From contig JACTMO010000084.1 in NCBI GenBank assembly GCA_014584605.1, positions 1-64,000 on the forward strand: DNA of 64,000 nucleotides, read 5' to 3'. Source of the DNA: Bacteroidota bacterium. Lineage in GTDB: Bacteria; Bacteroidota; Bacteroidia; Flavobacteriales_F; PHOS-HE28. Below, in pieces: positions 35,855-44,739 of the stretch (position 1 is the first letter of the stretch; every line of letters starts with the position of its first letter). Under the pieces are notes generated by a model. The model was not told the origin of the DNA, made no database searches, and saw only the letters and a list, made by a program, of their open reading frames with translations. Position numbers and translations under genes: made by a program.

Positions 35855-37609
35855 TCAGGTCAGCCGGAAGATGGCCGTGAGCAGGTCGGGCGCGCTGTAC
35901 GTGCGCTTGGCGGCGGGGCTGGGCGCCGGGGGGGCGGGATCCGATGCCGGACCTGGATCCGGCGCCGGGGTGGGGGGCGGAGCGGGTAGGTCATCGGGTA
36001 TCTGGTCCGGGGTGACGCTGCCGCTCAGGCCGCCGGAGGTCATCGTCCAGGTGCGCCCCACCATGTCCTCGTCCCAGGTGTTGGTCACGTTGTCCACATC
36101 GTCCAGCATGAAACCGATGCCGCTGTCGAAATGCACCGCCCGGCCGACGGGCACCTGTACTTCGAAGCGCACGTGCTGGGCGCGCAGCTTGTCCGTTCTG
36201 GGCATGGACACCCAGGGGGAGAGCAGCAACAGCGAATCGTGCTGCACGTGGGTGAAGCCGGTATGGCTGGCGCGCGCCAGGGCCATCTTTCCGGTGCGGC
36301 CATTGGCCCGGCGTTCCACCACCAGATGGAAGAGGCTGTCCGGGCTGGGGGTGACGTCCAGTTCGGCCCAGGCCCCGTGGATGCTGTCCGCCGTGGTCAT
36401 CAGCCCCTCCATGTCCCATTGCACCCGGCCGTCGTCGTATTCCACCTTCCAGTCCTTGCCAAGGCCGCGCATGTCGCCCACGCCCAGGTGGAGGGTCTGC
36501 CCGGTGGGCTGCACCAGCACCACCTCCTCGCGCAGCTTTTGCCGGTGCGTGAAGTCGTTGCCCAGGCGCAGCCCCGTGATGAACACCACCAGCAAGGCCA
36601 CAAGCCACAGGGTGCCGAGCGCCCATCCCAGCCACTGCGGTGCACGCAGGCCGGTGAGCAGGCGCAGGCCGCCGATGAACAGCCCCAGGGCCGGGATCAG
36701 CAGCAGCAGCAGGGCGCACAGGATGCCCCAGAAGGCAAGGGTGTGGCTTTCGAAGACCACGCCGCTGAGCTCGTAAAGCCCCACATTTCCCAGGCCGCTG
36801 AAGCGATCCAGGGTGATGCCGCCGCCCACCAGGACACCCACCAGGGTGAGGGTGAGCAGGATGCCCAGGACCAGGGTGAACGCGCCGACCACCTTGGAAG
36901 CGGCCCCGGCGGCGCTGTGTGCGAACTGCCGGGCCCCATGGCGTACGTGCTGCCCATAGGCGGCCCCGGCGCCACGCCCCCACTTGCGCCCAAGGGCATC
37001 GGCCTCCTGCGCCATGCGCTCGGCCCCCCGCTTGAAGCGGTCGGCCCCTTCCTCAAAGCTGCGTTTCAGGTTGTCCACCGTCACCGGCTCGCCCTGCATC
37101 CGCAGCCGATCGGCGGCAGAGGAGGCCTGGGGGATCAGGATCCACAGGATGATGTAGATGAGGATGGGCGAGCCCACGCCGAAGATCACCAACAGGATGA
37201 ACGCGATGCGCATCCACAGCGGGTCGGTGCCGATGTAGGCGGCCAGACCGCCGAACACGCCGCCCACCCAGCAGTCCTCGGGGTCGCGGAACAGGCGGCG
37301 CCGTTCATCGTGCGGCGGGGGAGGAGACGTGGTGCTCTCGCCATCGGCCACGTCGGCATAGTCCTCCGGCCGACCCATCACCGCGATCACATGGTCCACG
37401 TCGGCGATGCCCACCACCTGCCGGCCTTGCAGCCGTTCCTGAAAGAGCTCGGCGATCCGGGCCTCGATGTCGGCCATGATCTCATCCCGGCCTTCGCTCC
37501 CGCTGAAGCGCGAACGGATCGTGCCGAGGTAACGATGCAGCTTTTCGTAGGCGTCCTCCTCGATATGGAACACCGTGCCGCTGATGTTGGCTGTGAGGGT
37601 CTTTTTCAT
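35855..37609 (-). CDS. PspC-domain membrane protein
   Basis: 584 residues. The N-terminal 90 residues (MKKTLTANISGTVFHIEEDA, EIMADIEARIAELF) form the cytoplasmic domain often found before PspC in Bacteroidota. PspC itself follows (RRRLFRDPEDCWVGGVFGGL, AAYIGTDPLWMRIAFILLVI, YIILWILIPQA). Three to four more membrane spans lie at about 235-340, and the C-terminal domain (about 350-560) is beta-rich. The tail is Pro/Asp/Ala-rich. PspC proteins sense or respond to envelope stress. Its ATG overlaps the stop of the PadR repressor gene by 4 bases, a conserved pairing in the phylum. Confidence 0.9.
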   Translation of the reverse strand: MKKTLTANISGTVFHIEEDAYEKLHRYLGTIRSRFSGSEGRDEIMADIEARIAELFQERLQGRQVVGIADVDHVIAVMGRPEDYADVADGESTTSPPPPHDERRRLFRDPEDCWVGGVFGGLAAYIGTDPLWMRIAFILLVIFGVGSPILIYIILWILIPQASSAADRLRMQGEPVTVDNLKRSFEEGADRFKRGAERMAQEADALGRKWGRGAGAAYGQHVRHGARQFAHSAAGAASKVVGAFTLVLGILLTLTLVGVLVGGGITLDRFSGLGNVGLYELSGVVFESHTLAFWGILCALLLLLIPALGLFIGGLRLLTGLRAPQWLGWALGTLWLVALLVVFITGLRLGNDFTHRQKLREEVVLVQPTGQTLHLGVGDMRGLGKDWKVEYDDGRVQWDMEGLMTTADSIHGAWAELDVTPSPDSLFHLVVERRANGRTGKMALARASHTGFTHVQHDSLLLLSPWVSMPRTDKLRAQHVRFEVQVPVGRAVHFDSGIGFMLDDVDNVTNTWDEDMVGRTWTMTSGGLSGSVTPDQIPDDLPAPPPTPAPDPGPASDPAPPAPSPAAKRTYSAPDLLTAIFRLT

Positions 37610-37941
37610 CGCGCGTTGCGTCGGGTCATCTTTTTCACCGCCTGGGCCAGGTCGTCCCAGGTCTCATCCAGTTCATTCAGGAACTGCTGCCCCACCGGGG
37701 TCAGCTTGTAGTACTTGCGCGGAGGGCCGCTGCGGCTCTCCTCCCAGCGATAGGTCAGGAATCCGGCATCCTTCAGCCGCGTCAGCAGGGGGTACAGCGT
37801 ACCCTCCACCACGATCAGCTTCGCGTCCTTAAGCTTGGCGATGATGTCCGGCGGATAAAGCTCCTCCTGCGACAGCACCGACAGGATGCAGTACTCCAGC
37901 ACCCCTTTCCGCATCTGCGCCTTGGTGTTCTCGACGTTCAT
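37606..37941 (-). CDS. PadR-family transcriptional repressor
   Basis: 111-residue winged-helix DNA-binding protein: MRKGVLEYCILSVLSQEELY, PPDIIAKLKDAKLIVVEGTL, YPLLTRLKDAGFLTYRWEES, then SGPPRKYYKLTPVGQQFL and a dimerisation helix. PadR repressors typically control their own operon and release DNA on binding a ligand. It precedes and overlaps the PspC gene, so it probably regulates envelope-stress functions. The start MNVENTKAQMRK is preferred; an upstream Met ten residues earlier would lie closer to the promoter at 37969-38000. Confidence 0.93.
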   Translation of the reverse strand: MNVENTKAQMRKGVLEYCILSVLSQEELYPPDIIAKLKDAKLIVVEGTLYPLLTRLKDAGFLTYRWEESRSGPPRKYYKLTPVGQQFLNELDETWDDLAQAVKKMTRRNAR

Positions 37942-37968
37942 CCGGGTTGTGACTGGTACTTGACGATG

Positions 37969-38000
37969 CAAACATATATGCCTTGATTAGTACTATGCAA
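37969..38000 (-). promoter_or_regulatory. Promoter of the PadR-PspC operon
   Basis: On the minus strand a -7 box TATGTTTG (exact TAnnTTTG, 37969-37976) is preceded, 21 bp upstream, by a TTG at 37998-38000 as a -33 element. The spacer contains the palindrome TAGTACTA (37987-37994), a possible PadR operator half-site pair. This is the most complete Bacteroidota promoter in the window and is AT-rich against its surroundings. Confidence 0.6.
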
Positions 38001-38085
38001 GACAAAGTACCTTTTTGTGATGAACGGCAGCCACGGACCGATGGATGGTGCAGGCGCCCCCATGGCCCCGCCCGGCGCCTTCGGC

Positions 38086-38093
38086 TACTTTTG
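38086..38093 (+). promoter_or_regulatory. -7 promoter box TACTTTTG
   Basis: Exact TAnnTTTG match 21 bp before the ATG at 38115 of the GT39-like membrane protein gene. A GTG in frame follows only 3 bp after the box (38097), so a nearly leaderless start there is an alternative. Confidence 0.5.
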
Positions 38094-38114
38094 GCCGTGT
38101 CCCGTCCGCAGCGC

Positions 38115-39848
38115 ATGGTCCTCCTGGCCGTCCTCCTCCTTCTGCTGCTGGCCGCGCTGGCCTGGTTGCTGTCGCGGCTGGAGTTCGCGCCGGTGAAGAC
38201 CTATCTGGACGGGCTGGCGCCGGACGGCAGGGTGGAGACCTATGCGCCGGCCTTCCATGCGCGGGTGCGGGGCAACCTGCGGGCCCTGGCGGTGGCGTGC
38301 GCGGCGGCGGCGGGACTGCTGCTGGCCGGGTGGAGGCTGCTGTCCCGGTCGCTGCCGCGCACGGCGGACCGGAACGCGGGCCTGTGGACGGAGCTGCGGC
38401 GCGCCCTGGTGAAGCTCCACAAGCGCACCTCGCGCACGCACAAACTGTTCGTGGCCGGCATCATCGCCGTAGGCGCCGTGCTGCGCATCGTGCAGCTGCA
38501 GGCCCCCATCATCTACGACGAGGCCTTCACCTACGTGTACTACGCCGTGCGCCCGCTGGCGGTGGTGGTCTCGGACTACAGCTACCCCAACAACCAGGTG
38601 CTGCACACCCTGCTGGTGAAGCTGAGCACCGCCGTCCTCGGGGTGCATCTCTGGAGCCTGCGCCTGCCGGCGTTGCTGGCCGGGATCCTGGCCATGCCCC
38701 TGGCCTACCTCTTCGTACGCGCCCACTTCAACCGCTACATCGCCTTGCTGATGCTGACCTTCGTGGCCTCCAGCGGCGCCTTGATCGAGTACAGCGCCCT
38801 GGGCAGGGGCTACAGCATCGTCTGGTGCATGCTGCTGCTGGGATGGATCGCCGGGCGGCATTTCGCCAAGACCAATGCGCTGGGCAGCGCCCTGGTGGTG
38901 GCGGTGGTGAACGCGCTGGGCATGTGGACGGTGACCACCATGCTGTACGCGGCGGTCGCCTGCTACCTGTGGCTGCTCATGCACCTGGTCCTGAGCTACG
39001 ACACCACCCTGGCCAAGCGGTTGAAACGGCTGGCCATGTCCTTCGGGGTGTTCGTGGTGCTCACCGCCGCACTTTACATGCCGGTGATCGTGGTCCACGG
39101 CCTGGGCCAGCTCTTCCACCACCCCACCATGGGCGACAACAGCTGGGAGGTGTTCTCGGCCACGCACCAGGACCGCGCCTTCGACCTCTACGCCTATTTC
39201 AACGACACGGCGGCCACCTGGATCAGTCTGTTGGGCATGGCGGGCCTCGTCTATGCGGCGTACATCAGTTCCAAGTTCCGCCTGCTGCTGGTGGCCACCG
39301 TGCTCGGTGCGGTGCCCATCGTGATCGCGCAGCGCCTGGTGGCCCCGCCTCGGGTGTGGACCTACACGCTCTTCGTGCTCCACCTCAGCTCGGCCATCGC
39401 CCTGTTCTACCTGCTGAAGCTGGTGCAGGAAACGATGGTGCCCACCCTGAGCAAGCGCCTGCGCACCAGCGTCACCGCCGTGGTGGTGCTCCTCGGGCTC
39501 TCGTACACCGGCATGCGGGGCATCCACGACCGCATCGAACGATTCCCGGAGGCCGCCATGGCCACCGAGCACTTCCGCGGCGCACTCGGCCCGTCCGACC
39601 GGGTGATGGTCGAGTTCCCCTGGGAGGCGCCCGTGGAGTTCCATTTCATGGACCGCGGCATCCCCATCGAGGCGCTGTACCGCACCCCGGGCCCCGGTGC
39701 TGCGGTCTTTGTGCTGGTGAGCCCCGCCCGCGAACAGACCCTGGACGGGGTGCTGTTGCACCACCGCTTCCGCACCGACCAGCTCCGGGAACCCACCAAG
39801 GTGAAGGACTGGAGGCGGCTGGAGATCTGGCGTGCCACTTTGCGGTGA
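38115..39848 (+). CDS. GT39/GT-C-like polytopic membrane glycosyltransferase
   Basis: 577 residues with a dozen or so membrane helices. A periplasmic loop carries an acidic motif IIYDEAFTYVYYA, matching the catalytic Asp-Glu of GT-C enzymes that use polyprenyl-phosphate sugars, followed by YSYPNNQVLHTLL. A soluble C-terminal region (about 495-577) ends the chain. Likely role: transfer of a lipid-linked sugar to an envelope acceptor; donor and acceptor unknown. Start ambiguous: ATG 38115 is used here; GTG 38097 or a Met at 37983 are longer options, but the latter lies upstream of the promoter box. Confidence 0.75.
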   Translation: MVLLAVLLLLLLAALAWLLSRLEFAPVKTYLDGLAPDGRVETYAPAFHARVRGNLRALAVACAAAAGLLLAGWRLLSRSLPRTADRNAGLWTELRRALVKLHKRTSRTHKLFVAGIIAVGAVLRIVQLQAPIIYDEAFTYVYYAVRPLAVVVSDYSYPNNQVLHTLLVKLSTAVLGVHLWSLRLPALLAGILAMPLAYLFVRAHFNRYIALLMLTFVASSGALIEYSALGRGYSIVWCMLLLGWIAGRHFAKTNALGSALVVAVVNALGMWTVTTMLYAAVACYLWLLMHLVLSYDTTLAKRLKRLAMSFGVFVVLTAALYMPVIVVHGLGQLFHHPTMGDNSWEVFSATHQDRAFDLYAYFNDTAATWISLLGMAGLVYAAYISSKFRLLLVATVLGAVPIVIAQRLVAPPRVWTYTLFVLHLSSAIALFYLLKLVQETMVPTLSKRLRTSVTAVVVLLGLSYTGMRGIHDRIERFPEAAMATEHFRGALGPSDRVMVEFPWEAPVEFHFMDRGIPIEALYRTPGPGAAVFVLVSPAREQTLDGVLLHHRFRTDQLREPTKVKDWRRLEIWRATLR

Positions 39849-39944
39849 GCTAAGGCCGCCGAACGAAAGCCCCGAAACCCGACCTTTGCGGCCCCGTTGC
39901 CGCCACCGGTCCGCAGCGGCGCTCAACCGACAACACCAGCGCAC

Positions 39945-41639
39945 ATGGCAGAAGAAGGCCGCCAGATCATCTTCAACATGGTGAAGGTGGGCAAGACGCT
40001 CCCTTCCGGCAAGAAGATCCTCAACGACATCTACCTCGGCTTCTACTACGGGGCCAAGATCGGCGTGCTCGGCCTCAACGGCTCGGGCAAATCGACCCTC
40101 ATGCGCATCATCGCCGGCAAGGAGAAGAGCTATGAGGGCGATGTGCACCTCAGCCCCGGCTACTCCATCGGCCACCTGGAACAGGAGCCCGAGCTTGATG
40201 AGAGCAAGACCGTGATCGAGATCGTGCGCGAGGGGGTGAAGCCCATCATGGACCTGCTCGCCGAGTACGAGGAGGTGAACAACAAGTTCGCCGACGAGGA
40301 GGTGCTGAACGACCCGGACAAGATGGAAAAGCTCATCGCCCGGCAGGCCGCCCTGCAGGACCGGATCGAGGTGAGCGACGCCTGGAACATCGACCAGAAG
40401 CTGGAGGTGGCCATGGACGCCCTGCGCTGCCCGGACGGCGAAACATCCATCAAGGTGCTCAGCGGTGGGGAACGCCGCCGGGTGGCCCTCTGCCGCCTGC
40501 TGCTGCAGAACCCCGACATCCTGTTGCTGGACGAACCCACCAACCACCTGGATGCCGAGAGCGTGGCCTGGCTGGAGCTCCACCTGCAGCAGTACAAGGG
40601 CACGGTGATCGCCATCACCCACGACCGTTACTTCCTGGACAACGTGGCCGGCTGGATCCTGGAACTGGACCGCGGCGAGGGCATCCCCTTCAAGGGCAAC
40701 TACACCAGCTGGCTGGAGCAGAAGACGGCTCGCCTGGCCCAGGAGGAGAAGCAGGAAAGCAAGCGCCATCGCGTGCTGAAGCAGGAGCTCGAATGGGTGC
40801 GCAGCAACCCCAGCGCCCGCCGCACCAAGAACAAGGCCCGCCTGGCCAACTACGAGAAGCTGCAGGGCGAGAGCGTGAAAGAGAAGGAGGCCAAGCTGGA
40901 GATCTTCATCCCCAACGGACCGCGCCTGGGCGACAAGGTGATCGAGTTCAAGAACGTCAGCAAGGGCTTCGGCGACCGCCTGCTGATCGACAACCTCAGC
41001 TTTGCCCTGCCGCCCGCGGGCATCGTCGGCATCATCGGGCCCAACGGCGCGGGCAAGACCACCCTCTTCCGCATGGTCATGGGCGCCGAGAAACCCGACA
41101 GCGGCACCATCTCCATCGGGGATACCGTGCAGATCGCCTACGTGGACCAGAGCCACAAGGACCTGTTGGCCGAGCGAACGGTGTACGAAGTGATCAGCGG
41201 GGGCCTGGAGAACATCACCTTCGGCAATGTGGTGATGAACACCCGCGCCTACCTCAGCCGCTTCAACTTCAGCGGCACCGACCAGAATAAGAAGGTGGGC
41301 GTGCTCAGCGGCGGTGAGCGCAACCGCCTGCACCTGGCCATGACCGTGAAGCAGAGCAGCAACGTGCTCCTGCTGGACGAACCCACCAACGACCTCGATG
41401 TGAACACGCTGCGCGCCCTGGAGGAAGCCATCCAGGACTACAGCGGCTGCGCGGTGATCATCAGCCACGACCGCTGGTTCATGGACCGCGTGTGCACCCA
41501 CATCCTGGCCTTTGAGGGCGACAGCCAGGTGTACTGGTTCGAAGGCGGCTTCACCGACTACGAGGAGAACCGCAAGAAGCGCCTCGGTGGCGACATCGTG
41601 CCGCACCGCATCAAGTACCGGAAGCTGGTGCGGGGCTGA
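39945..41639 (+). CDS. ettA: Energy-dependent translational throttle protein EttA (ABC-F)
   Basis: 564-residue soluble ABC-F ATPase that binds the ribosomal E site and gates initial elongation according to energy state. There are two ABC domains. The first has Walker A GLNGSGKST, signature LSGGERRR and Walker B ILLLDEPTNHLD. The second has Walker A GPNGAGKTT, signature LSGGERNR and VLLLDEPTNDLD. The linker between them is charged (EEKQESKRHRVLKQELEWVR, SNPSARRTKNKARLANYEKL), as expected for the P-site tRNA interaction motif. N-terminus MAEEGRQIIFNMVKVGK is typical of EttA. A terminator follows at 41660. Confidence 0.96.
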   Translation: MAEEGRQIIFNMVKVGKTLPSGKKILNDIYLGFYYGAKIGVLGLNGSGKSTLMRIIAGKEKSYEGDVHLSPGYSIGHLEQEPELDESKTVIEIVREGVKPIMDLLAEYEEVNNKFADEEVLNDPDKMEKLIARQAALQDRIEVSDAWNIDQKLEVAMDALRCPDGETSIKVLSGGERRRVALCRLLLQNPDILLLDEPTNHLDAESVAWLELHLQQYKGTVIAITHDRYFLDNVAGWILELDRGEGIPFKGNYTSWLEQKTARLAQEEKQESKRHRVLKQELEWVRSNPSARRTKNKARLANYEKLQGESVKEKEAKLEIFIPNGPRLGDKVIEFKNVSKGFGDRLLIDNLSFALPPAGIVGIIGPNGAGKTTLFRMVMGAEKPDSGTISIGDTVQIAYVDQSHKDLLAERTVYEVISGGLENITFGNVVMNTRAYLSRFNFSGTDQNKKVGVLSGGERNRLHLAMTVKQSSNVLLLDEPTNDLDVNTLRALEEAIQDYSGCAVIISHDRWFMDRVCTHILAFEGDSQVYWFEGGFTDYEENRKKRLGGDIVPHRIKYRKLVRG

Positions 41640-41659
41640 ACGCCCCATGCCGCCGATCG

Positions 41660-41682
41660 AAAGCCCGGCAACACCGGGCTTT
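41660..41682 (+). terminator. Intrinsic terminator after ettA
   Basis: Nine-bp stem AAAGCCCGG / CCGGGCTTT with a 5-nt loop (CAACA), followed by CTCATTCG, 20 bp beyond the ettA stop. Confidence 0.8.
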
Positions 41683-41862
41683 CTCATTCGTCCACGTCCG
41701 CTGAGCGGACCGCCGGACCGGTATATCCCTGCGCGATCCTGGCTTGAGGCCGACGCGGCAGGCTGCTACCCTTGTGCTGCGAAGCGTCCTCCCTGTGGAG
41801 GACATTCTGGTGGGTGGACCGTCCTTGGGCTCAGCCTGGGCGGTCCACTGCCGTTGGGGCGG

Positions 41863-41870
41863 TACTTTCG
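41863..41870 (+). promoter_or_regulatory. -7 promoter box TACTTTCG of hisS
   Basis: TAnnTTCG box ending 9 bp before the hisS ATG at 41880, so the transcript is predicted to have a very short leader. It marks the start of the hisS-hutH-hydrolase transcript. Confidence 0.5.
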
Positions 41871-41879
41871 CCGGCGCCC

Positions 41880-43226
41880 ATGGCCACCAAGCCCTCCATC
41901 CCCAAAGGCACCCGCGACTTCGGTCCGCCGGAGATGCTGCGCCGCAAATACATCTTCAGCACCATCGAACAGGTCTTCCGGATGTACGGCTTCCTGCCGC
42001 TGGAGACCCCGGCCATGGAGCACCTGGAGACCCTGACGGGCAAGTACGGCGAGGAGGGGGACCGGTTGATCTTCAAGGTGCTCAAGCGGGGTGCCGAGCT
42101 GGATCGCGCCCTGGAGGACCGCAGCAAGGGCCTGGCCGATGAAGCCTTGCGCTACGACCTCACCGTGCCCTTTGCGCGCTATGTGGTGCAGCACCAGCAG
42201 GAACTCACCTTCCCCTTCAAGCGTTACCAGGTCCAGCCCGTGTGGCGCGCCGACCGGCCGCAGAAAGGCCGCTACCGCGAGTTCTACCAGTGCGATGCGG
42301 ACGTGATCGGCAGCAATAGCCTGCTGAACGAGGTGGAACTGGTGCAGCTGCTCGATGAGGTCTTCACCCGGCTCGGCCTGCCGGTGGCGATCAAGCTCAA
42401 CAACCGCAAGGTGCTCAGCGGGATCGCCGAGGTGAGCGGCCAGCCGGACAAGGTGGTGGACATCGTCACCGCGATCGACAAGCTCGACAAGATCGGACGC
42501 GAGAAGGTGGAGGAGGAGATGCGCGCGAAGGGGGTGCGCGATGCGGCCATCGCCGGGATCGCCCCGCTGTTCGAGCTGAAGGGGACCTGGAAGGAGCAAC
42601 GTCCGCAGCTGGAGCAATGGCTGGCCGCAAGCGCGGTCGCGCAGGAGGGCTTGAAGGAGCTCTCGTTCGTGTTCGACACGGTGGGCGCCTTGAAGAGCGC
42701 GGTCCTGGAGTTCGATCCCACGCTGGCCCGCGGCCTGGACTACTACACCGGCGCCATCTTCGAGGTGAAGGCCACGGAAGGGACCCTGCAGAGCAGCATC
42801 AGCGGCGGTGGACGCTACGACGACCTCACCGGCGTCTTCGGGCTGAAGGGCATGAGCGGCGTGGGCATCAGCTTCGGTGCCGACCGCATCCACGACGTGC
42901 TGCTCGAAACGAACAAGTTCCCCGCGGAGCTGGGCGGCAACATGAGATTGCTCTTCGCCAACTTCGGCGAGGCCGAGGCCCTGCACTGCCTGAAGCTGCT
43001 GCGCGCGGTGCGCGACGCGGGCATCGCCGCCGAGCTCTACCCGGACAAGGCCAGGATGGCCAAGCAGTTCAAGTACGCCGACGACAAGGGCATCCCCTTC
43101 GTGGCCATCCTCGGCGAGAACGAACTGAAGCAGGGGACCATCACCTTGAAGCACATGAAGAGCGGCGAACAGCAGGCCGTGAACGCGAACGTCAACGACA
43201 TCCTCGATGCCATCCAGCACGCATAA
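41880..43226 (+). CDS. hisS: Histidyl-tRNA synthetase
   Basis: 448-residue class II aminoacyl-tRNA synthetase. Visible motifs: N-terminal IPKGTRDFGPPEMLRRKYIF, motif 2 region RYQVQPVWRADRPQKGRYRE then FYQCDADVIG, the histidine-binding GLDYYTGAIFE, and motif 3 GGGRYDDL followed by GVGISFGADR. A C-terminal anticodon-binding domain (about 350-448) follows. The last 20 bases overlap the hutH start, so the histidine-degrading enzyme is co-translated with the histidine-charging enzyme. Confidence 0.97.
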   Translation: MATKPSIPKGTRDFGPPEMLRRKYIFSTIEQVFRMYGFLPLETPAMEHLETLTGKYGEEGDRLIFKVLKRGAELDRALEDRSKGLADEALRYDLTVPFARYVVQHQQELTFPFKRYQVQPVWRADRPQKGRYREFYQCDADVIGSNSLLNEVELVQLLDEVFTRLGLPVAIKLNNRKVLSGIAEVSGQPDKVVDIVTAIDKLDKIGREKVEEEMRAKGVRDAAIAGIAPLFELKGTWKEQRPQLEQWLAASAVAQEGLKELSFVFDTVGALKSAVLEFDPTLARGLDYYTGAIFEVKATEGTLQSSISGGGRYDDLTGVFGLKGMSGVGISFGADRIHDVLLETNKFPAELGGNMRLLFANFGEAEALHCLKLLRAVRDAGIAAELYPDKARMAKQFKYADDKGIPFVAILGENELKQGTITLKHMKSGEQQAVNANVNDILDAIQHA

Positions 43227-44739
43227 GGCCAGCACCGGCACGCACCCCATCGGCACCGTGGGCATCAAGCTCGAGGAGCTGGATGTGATCGTCTCGCAGC
43301 GCCGCCCCATCGCCCTGGCGAAGGATGCCTTGGCGGCCGTGAAGCGCAGCCACGCCTACCTCCGCGACCGGCTCCGGAAGAGCGACGCCCCGATCTACGG
43401 GGTGAACACCGGCTTTGGATCGCTCCACGACCGTTCCATCGCCCGGAAGGACCTGGCGCAGTTGCAGCGCAACCTGGTGATGAGCCATGCGTGCGGCAGT
43501 GGTGACCCGGTGCCGGCCGACATCGTGCGCGCCATGCTCGTGCTCAAGGTGCAGAACATGGCCTTCGGGCACAGTGCGGTGGCGCTCACCACGGTGCAGC
43601 GGCTCATCGACATGCACAACGCCGACGTGCTGCCCGTGGTGTACGAGCGCGGCTCGCTCGGCGCCTCGGGCGACCTGGCCCCGCTGGCACACCTCTGCCT
43701 GCCCCTGCTGGGCCTGGGCGAGGTGCTTTGGAAGGGACGGCGCATGGCTTCGGCCACGGCCTTGAAGGCGCTCGGTTGGAAGCCCCTGGAGCTCGGCCCG
43801 AAGGAAGGGCTCGCGCTGCTGAACGGCACCCAGTTCATGAACGGCTATGCCGCGCTGCTCACCTTGAAGATGGCACGCCTGGCCGACCTCGCCGACCTGA
43901 TCGCCGCGATGAGCCTCGACGCCTTCGACGGACGCATGGAGCCCTTCCACCCGTCGGTGCATGCCGTGCGCCCGCATCCGGGTCAGGCCGTGGTGGCGGC
44001 CCGCATGCGGCGTTTGCTGGAGGGAAGCGGGCTGGCGGGGCGCCGCAAGCACCACGTCCAGGACCCGTACTCCTTCCGCTGCATCCCCCAGGTGCACGGC
44101 GCCAGCCGCGATGCGCTGGCTTACGTGGAGCGGGTGGTGGAGCGCGAGCTCGAGGCGGTGACGGACAACCCCACCGTGTTCGACGATGAGGACCTGATCG
44201 TGAGCGCGGGCAACTTCCACGGCCAGCCGCTGGCCCTCGCGCTCGACTTCCTCGCCATCGCCGCGGCCGAACTGGGCAGCATCAGCGAACGGCGCCTCTA
44301 CAAGCTCATCAGCGGCCAGCGCGGCCTGCCGGCCTTCCTTGTGGCCGAACCCGGCCTGAACAGCGGCTTCATGATCCCGCAATACACCGCGGCCTCCCTG
44401 GTGAGCGCCAACAAGCAACGCGCGATGCCCAACAGCGTGGACAGCATCGACAGCAGCAACGGGCAGGAGGACCACGTGAGCATGGGCGCCGCTGCGGCCA
44501 TCAAGGCCTGGGACGTGGTGCAGGACGTGGAACGGATCCTCGCCATCGAACTGTTCGCAGCTGCACAGGCGCTGGAATTCCGGCGGCCCGCCCGCAGTTC
44601 CGGCCCGGTGGAGTCCCTGCTGGCCGCCTTCCGCAAGCAGGTGCCCTTCCTGAAGGTGGACGGCGTGATGCATAAGCACATGGAGGCCGCGCTGGCCTTC
44701 GTGCGCAGCGGCGCGGCGGACCGATGGACGTCCATCTGA
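43207..44739 (+). CDS. hutH: Histidine ammonia-lyase
   Basis: Removes ammonia from L-histidine to give urocanate. 510 residues with the MIO prosthetic group precursor Ala153-Ser154-Gly155 in GSLGASGDLAPLAH, the catalytic Tyr in YGVNTGFG, and Ser93-His94 in NLVMSHACG. The Ser-His pair and Glu in GQEDHVSMG favour histidine over phenylalanine or tyrosine as substrate. The start overlaps hisS by 20 bases and the end overlaps a hydrolase gene by 16 bases. hutU, hutI and hutG are not adjacent, although an agmatinase-family enzyme lies at 34331. Confidence 0.93.
   Translation: MPSSTHKASTGTHPIGTVGIKLEELDVIVSQRRPIALAKDALAAVKRSHAYLRDRLRKSDAPIYGVNTGFGSLHDRSIARKDLAQLQRNLVMSHACGSGDPVPADIVRAMLVLKVQNMAFGHSAVALTTVQRLIDMHNADVLPVVYERGSLGASGDLAPLAHLCLPLLGLGEVLWKGRRMASATALKALGWKPLELGPKEGLALLNGTQFMNGYAALLTLKMARLADLADLIAAMSLDAFDGRMEPFHPSVHAVRPHPGQAVVAARMRRLLEGSGLAGRRKHHVQDPYSFRCIPQVHGASRDALAYVERVVERELEAVTDNPTVFDDEDLIVSAGNFHGQPLALALDFLAIAAAELGSISERRLYKLISGQRGLPAFLVAEPGLNSGFMIPQYTAASLVSANKQRAMPNSVDSIDSSNGQEDHVSMGAAAAIKAWDVVQDVERILAIELFAAAQALEFRRPARSSGPVESLLAAFRKQVPFLKVDGVMHKHMEAALAFVRSGAADRWTSI

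Noticed and set aside
38085-41687. A 1200-residue open frame on the minus strand
   Set aside because: It is the antisense shadow of the GT39-like gene and ettA; the sequence is His/Val/Ala-rich with no domain, as expected for the opposite strand of GC-rich genes.
43207-44739. Phenylalanine or tyrosine ammonia-lyase
   Set aside because: The Ser93-His94 pair and the Glu of GQEDHVSMG fit histidine as substrate better than aromatic amino acids.
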